Below, piece by piece: positions 21,312 through 32,082 of a stretch of DNA of 64,000 nt (positions are counted from its first letter, which is position 1; each line of letters starts with the position of its first letter). The translations under genes were made by a program, and so were the position numbers. A model generated the notes under the pieces. It saw nothing but the letters and a program-made list of their open reading frames with translations, did no database searches and had not been told where the DNA came from. The stretch is from Persicaria tinctoria. Taxonomy: Eukaryota > Streptophyta > Magnoliopsida > Caryophyllales > Polygonaceae. The stretch is taken from NCBI GenBank assembly GCA_037127255.1, contig JBANSL010000010.1:31617120-31681119 (forward strand), given 5' to 3'.

Positions 21312-22497
21312 TGATACGTTTGCGATACCCGATCCTTCGCCTGTGGGCTCAAGATCAAGAACCACGCCGTATATTTGCTTAGATCTTGCAATGCTCTTTG
21401 ATGTCTCCTGATTGGAACAAATTAAAACAAGTGATCAAGATTCTGAATAGCGACAGTTTGAACTTAGTGAAAATTCCAGCAAATAAATACTGAAGAAATA
21501 GCGATAGAAAATAAAAGTTAGCGAGGGAGAGAAGCGAGGGACTGGCGCGCGAGGCTTCAGGCACACAGGCGTCTAGCCTCAGGGTGTGCGGGTACTGGAT
21601 GCGCGAAGACGCTTCGCTGGGAGCGAAGGTGATGGGGAGCACGCACACGAGCGAAGGCACGCGGGAGTCTCTGGCGATGGGGGACGCGGAGCGAGGGCGC
21701 AACAGTGAGGACGCGGGAGCAGACGCCGGGGTCTTCAGCGCTCGCTGGGAGCGAGTCTGGCCGTGAGTGTCACCAAGCTCGGCCTTCTCCTTCTAGCGAC
21801 AGAATCGGTTGTGTTGGGTTGTGTTTGGTTTAGGGTTTCCGATGGAATCAAGATGTTGGGTGATGATTGTGACTTCCAAAATTTCTCAAGAACATAGAAC
21901 AATGATGGCTTTTGGATTGATAACCAAGAACCCTTTAATCCATAAAGGGGTTCTCAATTCTATTTCAATCTAATTAATTCAAAATTGCATAACATGAATA
22001 TATAGAAAACTTATGAGAGATCTAACCAATCCTTCCTTGCAAAGGAAAGGGGTTTGGATAGATTTATTCTATCTAAAGATAAATGAAATAACTCTAAGAT
22101 AAATATATCTAGAAGAGATATATTGCATAAAATAATAACATAGGTAATTAACTAAAGTAACTCGGCCCACTAGAGTCCACTCGGTCAAGCCCATAAGGCC
22201 CACTCGACATGACCTTTGGCCGAGTGTCATGCATGTCTTGATCAAGGCGGGTGTAGCCGAGTCTTTATGAGCTCCGAGTGTGGACGCAAGCTCACATCCG
22301 GGGCTGGTGGTGTAACCTTGAGCCAAGTGATCCAGGGTGGCCTGAACCCTTTCTCTAAAGTTCCATGGTGACGGACAAGAAAGGCTTTAGTTGCAGTTTG
22401 AATCTTCTTGGCCCTTGCACGAGTGATAGGACCATCGAATGGAACCTTCATGTTGTCCTCAATGTCACCAGGAGTCATCGATATTTGAACGGCATCA
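21312..22497 (-). repeat. 3' LTR of G1
   Basis: The minus strand begins TGATGCCGTTCAAATATCG inside the pol frame and ends CGCAAACGTATCA, 1186 bp. The inner 320 bp (21312-21630) have no counterpart in the shortened right-hand LTR. A GC-rich stretch of GCGAGCG-type words lies at 21510-21770. Confidence 0.88.
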
Positions 22498-25147
22498 TTC
22501 TCCTCCACTTGACTTCGATTTGTCCTCAAATCGTCGTCAGAGTCATCGTTAGGCACGAACAAGGATAGATCGGCGACGTTGAATGTGGAATGGACGCTGT
22601 ACTTATCGGCAGGGAGATCCAGCTTGTATGCATTAGGACCCATCTTCTGAACCACTCTGAATGGTCCATCTCCCCTGGGGTCCAGCTTAGATTTCCGTTG
22701 TTGCGGAAACCTTTCCTTCATGAGATGCAACCAGACCAGATCACCAACGTTGAACTACACATCCTTACGATGCTTGTCCTTCGCGACCTTGTATTGCGCA
22801 GTCTTCCTCTCCAGCTGCGCCTTGGTACGCTCATGCAAGCTTTTGATGAAGTCCACTTGCTTAGCTGCATCCACGCTCTCCTTGTTCTTGTATGGCCGAG
22901 GCAGCATGTCCACTGGAGTGAGTGGATTTCGGCCATATACTACTTCGAAGAGGGTAAGCTTTGTTGCAGAGTGCCTAGACCTGTTATATGCAAATTCTAA
23001 AAATGGTAGGCATTCTTCCCACCTCCGGAGGTTAGTTTGCAGCATGACCCTAAGGAGAGCCCCAAGAGTTCTATTTGTGACCTCAGTTTGGCCATCAGTT
23101 TGTGGGTGACAAGAAGTAGAAAATAGTAATTTTGTACCCAATTTAGACCATAGAGTTTTCCAAAAAGAACTTAAAAATTTAGGATCACGGTCAGAAACTA
23201 TAGATAATGGCAATCCATGTAAGCGAACAACATCTTTGAAGAATAAATGAGCAACATGAATAGCATCATCAGTTTTATGACATGGAATAAAATGAGCCAT
23301 TTTGGAAAATTTGTCTACAACAACAAATATGGAATCATGACCCTTAGAAGTTCTAGGTAATCCTACAATAAAATCCATAGAAACATCTTCCCAAGGTGCA
23401 TTAGCAATACGCAAAGGTCGGTATAGACCATTAGCATTAGATTTCGATTTGGCTTTAGCACATGTAACACAACTTTTGACAAATCTCAGCACATAATTAG
23501 ACATTTTAGGCCAAAAGTAATGTTCCTTAAGTCCAGCTAAGGTTTTTTCGAAACCACCATGCCCCCTAGATTCATGAATTTCTTGAGTCAACAATCTGCG
23601 AATAGAAGAAGATGGGATACAAAGCTTGCCCATCTTAAACAAGTAACCATTATCAAGAAAAAATGAATCAACTTCACCTTTGGACACACATTGAGCATAT
23701 ATAGTTTTAAAGAAACCATCAGAAGCATATAGTTCCTTTATCATAGAAAAACCCAAAACATGTGCATCCATATGGTTTAAGAGGACATACCTGCGTGATA
23801 GCGCGTCAGCTACCACATTATCCTTTCCCTTCTTGTGGTGAACCACATAGGAAAAGGTCTCTATAAACTCCACCCATCGAGCAAGTCACCTACTGAGCAC
23901 TGCTTGTTCTTTGAGATACTTTAGAGCTTCATGATCCGAATGAATCACAAACTCCTTAGGCCAGAGGTAATGTTGACAAGTCTGTAAGCAGCGAACCAGT
24001 GCAAATAGCTCCTTGTGGTAGGTAGAATAGTTGAGCTCAGCGGGGCCCAACGTTTCGCTGAAGTAGGCGATGGGATGCTTATTCTGCAGCAGGACCCCTC
24101 CAATGCTAGTGCCAGAAGCGTCACACTCAAGCTCAAAAGGTTGAGCAAAGTCAGGTAACTGCAGCACTGGGGCGTGTGTCAGGCGATCCTTGAGGGCGTC
24201 GAAAGCCTTTTGATGTGAGTCAGTCCAGCGAAATGTCACATCTTTCTTTGTCAGCTCATGTAGGGGGGCGGCAATCAGGCTGAAGTCTTTAACAAAGCGT
24301 CGATAGAAACCAGCAAGGCCCAAGAATGAGCGGACATGAGTGGGTGTGATCGGCCTGGCCCACTCCTGAATAGCACGAATCTTCTCCTCATCCACCTTCA
24401 ATCCAGATGCAGTCACTACAAAACCAAGAAAAATGGTAGACTCGGATGCAAAAGAACACTTCTTTAAATTGACATATAATTTCTCTTTCCTAAGACAATC
24501 AAAGACCAATTTTAAGTGACTTAAGTGATCATGCATATTCTTACTATAGATTAAGATATCGTCAAAATAGACAACGACAAATTTTCCTAAGTGTCTTCTT
24601 AGCACATGGTTCATAAGCCTCATAAAAGTAGAAGGAGCATTTGTTAAACCAAAAGGCATTACTAACCATTCATATAAGCCATACTTAGTTTTAAAAGTCG
24701 TTTTCCATTCATCTCCCTGTTTCATCCTAATTTGATTATATCCACTTCTAAGGTCAATTTTAGAAAAAATAGCAGCACCATGAAGTTCATCAAGCATATC
24801 ATCTAAACGAGGAATAGGGTGGCGATACTTAACAGTTATTTGGTTGATTGCGCGACAATCAACACACATGCGCCAGGAGCCATCCTTCTTTGGAACCAAA
24901 ATAACAGGCACGGCACAGGGAGATAGGCTCTCTCGAACAAAACCTTTATCCATCAATTCTGTGACTTGGCGTTGTAGCTCCTTTGTTTCCTCAGGACTAG
25001 CTCTATAAGCGGCATGATTAGGCAAGGCTGCTCCAGGTACAAAGTCAATCTGGTGCTCAATACCTCTAATAGGAGGCAAGCCTTGTGGTAGTTCAGCTGG
25101 AAGCACATATAGATAATCCTGCAGAAGTGCAGCAATAGGAGCAAGCC
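22242..25147 (-). pseudogene. G1 pol: RT, RNase H, integrase with two in-frame stops
   Basis: One reading frame runs from the deletion junction at 25147 to 22242. Counting from an internal Met at 25106, RT contains [36 protein letters not shown] and the catalytic YFDD at residues 180-183. RNase H follows with [19 protein letters not shown] at 23886-23888 falls at the RNase H end. Integrase (counting from 23873) has H100/H105/C135/C138 and the D167, D228, E264 triad. A TAG at 22755-22757 precedes the GPFRVVQKMGPNAYKLDL C-terminal domain. The last 85 codons lie inside the 3' LTR and include GPITRARAKKIQ, a CRM-type tail thought to influence centromere targeting. Protease and gag C-terminus are lost. 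Confidence 0.9.
22498..22510 (-). other. Polypurine tract of G1, within the pol frame
   Basis: The minus strand reads AAGTGGAGGAGAA directly before the LTR start TGATGCC and is translated as part of SQVEEN. Overlap of pol with the tract and 3' LTR is a known feature of CRM elements. Confidence 0.7.
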
Positions 25148-27478
25148 TTATCTTGTCACTCCCCTATCTCCGCTAACTTGAACTCCTATGCGATACATTG
25201 AACGAGAAACCGCACAGGAAAGAAAAAGGAAGTTGGATAGCGATAGCGCAATGTGGCGGAAACATGGGCCCATAACCCACAAGCCTCTGGATCGACGGTG
25301 TTGATGGGGCAGGTACGTTTCGAGGACCGCGGCTACCGAGTACGATATGACTTGAAGGCAGGAGTGTCCTCCGTTCGAATTACTAACCCTTCTGAATTTG
25401 TTGATGATATTGCACTAACCTGGCGATGAGAACTACGTGTTGATGTGCTGACTTGGTGATGATTGTTGTCTGATTGTCTGTTGTCTATGATGATATGATT
25501 TGATGCTTTATAGTTCTAATGTGCCTTATGCCTTGATGTGTTGATACTCTGAGTTGCTAAGCATGACCTAAATTCCTTGCCTATAAAATGTGAACTGCAA
25601 TTGCTGAGAACCTGAATTGTTATTTGATAAGGTTATGATGAAACTTGCTAGATTGAATTTACTATCCTCGTATATGATGTTTTGCGATAACTATTAAGCA
25701 TGCCGGTACATTGGGACTTGTTGACATAGTTGCAATAATTGCTGATGAACCCATGATGCTATAAATGCTAGTTGATATGATGTGGTCCTTATGTGTAATA
25801 ATGTCTATGATTGCTTATTCTTTGAACTTGTGGGTGAGGGACTGAGGGTTCTCTCGTGGAGTGGTTGATGAGTGGTAAAAGAATTCTAGGCGGTTAGGAT
25901 GATCGATGGTATTACGAGATAAGTCATGAAGAGAGGGATGTTGGGTTAGGTAAGATCGGTTGAGTTGGGATCTATAAGAGGAAATCCTTGGTGGTCCCGA
26001 TGAACTTCTAGGTGAATCCTAGGTGGGGGTATGTTTAGGAATAGGCTGGCTAAGTGGTGATCGAGGAATTTCTAGAGGAGATGTGTGAGTAGCAGGGCAA
26101 GATGCTTGTGAAACCTTGGGAAGTGTGAGAAGTGTAAGAAATGGCCTTTGTGGATGTTGAGGACATAGTGTAAGCAGGTACTCGGGCATGAGGTTAGAGA
26201 TAGGAGCGAGTTCTTAGAGGTGGATGGTGTGATAGTGCTTGGCGGAAGGATGGGCGAGATTTGAGCATCGAGATGAATAGGGATTTGTTTGTAGAATTTT
26301 TGTCTGAGTTGACGTTGGCGACTCTAGAAGAGGGTTAGTCTTGGCTTGAGAGTGGAGATGAGCGAGTGGGGATTGTATCTTATTTTGACTTGTATGACGT
26401 GAGAATTTTCTTGATTATGTGATTATTTATATTTGCTGGCATAATGTTAGATATCAACTATGATGAATCTGATACAGAATGATATTACATGTTGTTATGC
26501 AATATTGAAATCTAGTTGGTAGTGACAAATGTTATCATGATATATTGCTGCTCTTCTATGTTGTTTTAGGAGCATGTTAGGATGTGTTGTGATATGATAT
26601 ACGAGATAATGATGTGTTATTATGTGAAAGTGTGATGTTATGTTATGGGGTGAAAGCATGATGTTATATTATGTGGTAGTAAACATGATGTTGTATTATA
26701 TGTTTAGCAAGCATGCTTATGGATATGTTACATCACGAATATGGCTTTCAAAATGAATATGATTTATATATATATGAGATAATGATGTCTGATTACTAAA
26801 TGATCGCTACATGGCGTTGTGAGGAGTTAAGATGATGTCTGGTGAGTATGCTGACATTCGCTGATTGATATGCTGCTTAATCTCCCCTTTTGCTGAATCT
26901 TCATGGCATGATTTTGTTGTGTTGATGTGTTGAATTTGAGTTTTGTTTCGTTGACTCTATGATGAGGTGATACTTTTATGACTTCTGGTGTGATGTCGAG
27001 ACATTTATTATGATTTTGTTATATGGTTGAGATATGTATTATGACCCGTAGTAGGATGTAGAGATGTTGATGTGACCTTGTGGCACTGTGTTGGCATATG
27101 TTTGAGACTTGTCATATGATGTACTGATTGGAGATTGGTTGGTTATTTGGTTATGCATTTCTTATAGCTTGTGAAGCTTGCTTGAATTGAGATTGATAGA
27201 TTGATTTGATTTTGGAAACTAGGGAGAGGATATAGGATTAGCCCTTAGAGGTGGATGATTCCACCTTCGAGCTTCTAAATTTGATTGATTGTTATGTGGG
27301 AAACTGATTTGGTTTTGGAGGATTTTGACGAAATTTTGATCGAAACGATTTTACTTGTTTTGGTGTAAAGTTGCTTGGTTAAACGTCTTAATTGAATATT
27401 TTGAGCGGTTTAAAAAGGAATTACATGAAATTTTAAGGAATAAACGTTACCGAGAATTTCAACGATTTTGAGGCCAAT
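25148..27478 (+). repeat. LARD internal domain 1, left part
   Basis: It matches 44228-46540 nearly base for base from TTATCTTGTCACTCCCC onward, with a few substitutions and an 11-bp difference near 25468. Non-coding; rich in ATGATGT-like words. Its left edge is a deletion junction with G1 pol. The last bases, CCAAT, are one copy of the Athila target duplication. Confidence 0.88.
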
Positions 27479-28542
27479 AGTTGTTGCAGGAGTAAATCGA
27501 GTATTGAAATAAATATGAAGTATAGATCAGACTGACTTCCCTGTCTCAGCAAATAAATACAAGACTTTCTCCCGTTGTAGTAAGAGAATAGTCAGGATCG
27601 AATCCACGAGGAAGCACGTCAGCAGTTCTCAGGTAGCTGTAAATTCTCACAGAAGCAGCAGAAAGACAGAAACAAATAAACCCGGCAAGGGCAAACAAAA
27701 TAAAAAACAAATAATAAAGCAAGAGACAGAAAGTAAAGCAAAGAAAGTAAAGAACAAAGCAAAACAGAAGCAAAGCAGAAACTAAAAGCAAGGACACAGA
27801 AGCTACTCGACCTCGAGTAGCTGTCCTCTATCTCGACAAGAACAGTAATGAAAACAGAAAACAGAAAACAAAGGCAAATCAACTCGACGAACAAAGCGTA
27901 CTTGACCTCGACAAGAGGTACTCGATCTCGACAAAGAAAGTAAAGACAGGAACTTGAAATCGACAAAGACGGAAGAATCACAACTCGACATAGACTAAGC
28001 TCTCCTCGAGATCGACCAGATCTCCTCTATGTCGACAAGAAACAGAAAAAGACAGAAATTTGCAGTTCTAAAGACAAACGCAGATTTTCGACAGAAATAA
28101 ACTCAATATATTAAAGGACTTCCAAGACCAGGGTTTCAACACCACAACGATAACCATGCAAAACAACACATAAAGGCATAAAAGATCATGATTTCCATCA
28201 AAGAACTTTCGTCATTAACAAATAGGCATATAGAGGCTCTCGCATAAACCCTAATTGTTACTAACCCTTTTTCACATAATTAATCCAAGTTGCATTAAGA
28301 TCACTTTCGCTTCAATAACACAAACAAGGATCACCTTCAACTCTCGCAAAAAAATCATGCTCATAGGGATAGAAGTTGAATTGCACAAAAGATCTGACCT
28401 TTATCGCATCGCCTCACATGGCCACCGTCGGGCTCACCACTTTCGCAAAAAGCCAAAACCCTAAAAATCTTAGAACTCCTAAACTACTCTACTAGAATTG
28501 AATTGTGTGTCTTGGAATGAATAAAACTGAGCCCCCAGGGCC

Positions 28543-28551
28543 TTATTTATA
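28543..28551 (-). promoter_or_regulatory. TATA box in Athila 3' LTR
   Basis: The minus strand reads TATAAATAA within GGCTATAAATAAGGCCC. The same box recurs in the right LTR (36245-36253) and in the second Athila copy (62052-62060), so it is a conserved core-promoter element that would start transcription within the LTR. Confidence 0.65.
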
Positions 28552-28775
28552 GCCTTCTAACCCTTGCTATTCAAGGATAGAATATCTATATCTATATCTA
28601 AAATTATATCTAAAATACTTAAGGATAAATAAAAGACATAAAAGAATTAAATCTATAAGGAAAAGATAAAACTAATTAAGGTAGGTCTTCATGTCTTGAT
28701 ATATCTTGTCTCCTTGGATAGAACTTGATGGAATCGGATAGAATCTTCCGCCTTCGGCCCCAAGGAATCCCAAGT

Positions 28776-29522
28776 CTAGTCGGACAAGTCTCGTCGAGAA
28801 GCTGCTGGACACGGCTCTAGTCGACCTCGAGTTGGGCTTGTTGACCTCGAGTAGGATGGTTCGTCGAGTGGACTTCCTCGGCTAGATCTGCTCGATGTGG
28901 CTCGGACTTGGCTCACTGGTGCTCGTCGACCTCGAGTTGGCCTTGTCGATCTCGAGTAGGACTGGTCATCGACTAGGCTTCCTCGAGTGGCTCTCTTCGG
29001 CAAGCTCGGATCTGGACTCAAGGTCTTGTCGATCTCGACAAGGGTTCGTCGAGATCGAGTAGGGCTCTTCCCTTCCGCTTCTGCTCCCGCGAGTTGCTTC
29101 ATCCGCTGGCAGCGAGTGGCCTCTTCCGCGGCAGCGAGTGGTCCGCTGCAGCGAGTGGAGTCGCTGGCAGCGAGTCTTGCCTTGTCGTCCTCGGCTCCTC
29201 TCCTTGTCGACTCCGGGCATGGCGATGAGGCTTCGTCGATCTCGACCAGAGCTTGTCGAGATCGAGTAGACTTCCGGAGCTCGGGTTGGTCTGGCTCTCG
29301 ATCAGGTTCTGCTCGACCAAGCTGTGCTCGGACAGGCTCGTCTATGTCGAGTAAGCCTACTCGAGATCGAGTAGCCTCGACTCTCAGTCTGGTTCCGCTG
29401 TTTTGACCTTGGACTTCTGTAGTGGTTTTCCGAGCTTTTCCGACCTTCTGTAGAATTGCTGTAAAACGCCTTGATTTCTGCGAATTAAACAGAAACTGGT
29501 GTAGATTCCATAATTTTGGCAA
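28776..29522 (-). other. Open frame of 248 codons within the Athila LTR
   Basis: The frame starts MPKLWNLHQFLFNSQKSRRF and is rich in Ser, Arg, Thr and acidic residues, with recurring units like YSRSTSPTRGR and LVEIDK that come from the TCGA-type DNA words. The same frame is open in the right LTR (36478-37224). In the third copy (61396-61830) the same peptides occur but in shifted frames. I recognise no domain. It may be a by-product of repeats without stop codons rather than a gene. Confidence 0.3.
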
Positions 29523-30023
29523 ATAAACATAAACTACATAGATTCTGTACTATCTAAACCCAAATGAATGCAATGTATACAGAAATCGATATAAAAGTTA
29601 CTGTAAAACATGGCAGATTCAGCTCACAACAAATATGGGGTGTTTATGTCGAGATCGAGTAGACTTCCGGAGCTCGGGTTGGTCTGGCTCTCGATCAGGT
29701 TCTGCTCGACCAAGCTGTGCTCGGACAGGCTCGTTTATGTCGAGTAAGCCTACTCGAGATCGAGTAGCCTCGACTCTCAGACTGGTTCCGTTGCTTTGAC
29801 CTTGGACTTCTGTAGTGGTTTTCCGAGCTTTTCTGACCTTCTGTAGATTTGCTGTAAAATGCCTCGATTTCTGCGAATTAAACAGAAACTGGTGTAGATT
29901 CCATAATTTGGCAAATAAACATAAACTACATAGATTATGTACTATCTAAACCCAAATGAATGCAATGTATACAGAAATCGATATAAAAGTTACTGTAAAA
30001 CATGGCAGATTCAGCTCACAACA

Positions 30024-31524
30024 AACACCCCATACTTAAGCTTGCTTGTCCTCAAGCAATACTTTTATTTGTCATTCAGGGGAAGAATTCAAACTCTCAA
30101 CATCTTAGATTCATTCTTATATGTCCCTGCAATCCATTACCATCATCGAAAAGGTACTAGTGTCACAGATTCATGCATGTGCAAACATGTAAAAGCAACA
30201 TCTACTCATCAAAGGAGATTTATGCAAAAACAATTCATATGACAAAGCATTGATAATCAAGAAGACTTTAATTTAAGCTTATGAAGGAGTAGATAGGTAA
30301 AAGGCTAAAAGGTGGGCAATTTTTGGCAATGTGGTGCTTTTGATCCGGGGAAATTGAGTACTTTCCAATTTGAATTTCCACATTCCTTCTCCATTTGATT
30401 CATTGCCTTTCATAATGCCTTTATCAATAATAATGCTTTTACCTCCCTAACCTCAGCACTGCCTTCTCGCGAGTCGCAAACATGGGTGTCATGAATGGCC
30501 CCGGATACTTAGTGCTTTGGACTCCTCACAATGTGTCCCATCTTTCCAAACTATTATCTCAGAGAGCAGGGTCAATCTACCTTTATCTCCTGAGGTGATT
30601 GGATTTTCTTTCACTCATTAAATTTTCCATATATTTCAAATAATTTCCTTCCAAACTCCAATAATGAACACAACAACCATATAACATCTCCATAGTGTAA
30701 CATCATTCTCAACAAAATCCCCGGATAAGGTAAAGAATGGGCAATATTTAGATCATGTGGAGCAATATTTGAAGTAAGGCATATTATGGCTTTTGTGATG
30801 CATAAGCATAGGTATGACTAGGAATATAAACAATATGAGCATTATATGAAAATATAAAGTCCTCCATCATCTTATCATGCAATATGTCGAAAGCAACTTC
30901 AAATTTTACCTCCTTTCATGGTTTTCATCAAAATAATGCACTTCATTGTGACTTCCCTTTACTAGGCAATTTCATGCTATATCTCTAATGAATCTAATTT
31001 TGCATCGTCGAGTTCAATATAAGCTTCCATGATGACATTAATCAAAAATTTCAATGGGGGTCATTTTTCAACACTTTGGAGGTCATTTTTCAACACTTTG
31101 GAAAACATGTATATATATAAGCACATAAATCAATAATGCCTTCCAAAATAGCCATGTAGCAATTCAAATAAATAATGCACACATAATGTCAAATATGGCA
31201 AATATACATAAAGTAAGCCCTTCCCCCACCCCATACTTAAACATTACAGTGTCCTCACTGTATAAAAACAAAGGTAAGGGTAAAGAAAGAAACTCACAAG
31301 ACAGGTGTGCAGATGCTTCTAAATATCGACTGGAGCACCTCCTGGCCGAGTATTAATGTAGCTTGGTTCCATCCATGGACCTGAAGAGTAGAAGACATAT
31401 ACCCATAATAGCAAAACTAAAAGTGTTCAAAACCAAAAACAAAAAACAAAGTCTCAAATGTCCTAAAAAAGTCAATGTACATGTTCTAGATTTTATAGTC
31501 GCTAGGCCGACTTTCCATTAACGC
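30024..31524 (-). other. Athila 3' internal region without coding capacity
   Basis: This is where an env-like gene would lie in a full Athila, but no frame is recognisable. A polypurine tract AGTATGGGGTGTT (minus strand, about 30024-30036) abuts the 3' LTR. A second CCCCATACTTAA phrase lies at 31231-31242. The phrase TCATTTTTCAACACTTTGGA is repeated in tandem near 31061-31105. Confidence 0.6.
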
Positions 31525-32082
31525 TCAAGGTGGCATCTGCAGGGCCCATGTAGCTTGGGCTTCAAATAGGACTCCATTCTTGTCTATCAGCTGTAATCCT
31601 CCAGAATGGATCTTGTTCACCACGAATGGTCCCATCCGCTTCTTGTTGAATTTGTTGGGAAACCAATGATCCTTTGATTTAGAGACATAGAGCTTGTCTC
31701 CAACTTCATATTCCTTAGGCTCATCATTGGAAATCCTACAAAATCGCACATACCAAGGCAGACCTCTCCCATGTATAGATAAATCCTTAATGGAAATAGG
31801 AGAAGAAAGATCCATACCTTGGCTTACCTTTGCAGAGACGGAATCGGGGACCACTGTATTTGGTCGATCTCGACTAGGGCTAGTCGATCTCGACAAGACT
31901 GCAGGCTCTGGTGGTGGTCTAGTCGAAGATTCAGAAGTCGAGGAAGACAGGGTCTTGTCGACCTCGAGTAGACTGGTCGACCTCGACGAGGGTTCTGGTC
32001 CTAGAGTCGCCGTCGTCGAGGAAGGTGGATCTGGGCTCCTCGACTGGTGGTCGATCTCGACAAGGGTGGTCGAGATCGACAA
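31525..32082 (-). pseudogene. Athila tail frame: TCGA-repeat peptide plus possible integrase C-terminus
   Basis: The first 90 or so residues are translated TCGA repeats (LVEIDHQSR, SRSTSPSRDRP). The remainder reads YEVGDKLYVSKSKDHWFPNK and KKRMGPFVVNKIHSGGLQLI, which resembles the small C-terminal barrel of Gypsy integrases; this assignment is tentative. It overlaps the end of the protease frame by about 150 bp in a different frame. If right, a deletion has joined the protease region to the last part of pol, removing RT, RNase H and the integrase core. Confidence 0.5.

Larger units (their letters stand above)
27482..30023 (-). repeat. 3' LTR of Athila element
   Basis: The minus strand runs TGTTGTGAGCTGAATC to CTCCTGCAACA, 2542 bp. 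Compared with the right LTR it lacks about 115 bp near 28436 (present at 36024-36140). It carries many TCGA-centred words (TCGAGATCGA, TCGACCTCGAG) and a duplicated module at its outer end (29254-29627 and 29648-30023). Confidence 0.9.

Noticed and set aside
27800..28060. CRISPR-like or satellite array from recurring TCGA words
   Set aside because: Spacing is irregular, units vary and there is no spacer pattern; it fits motif enrichment inside an LTR of a plant retroelement.
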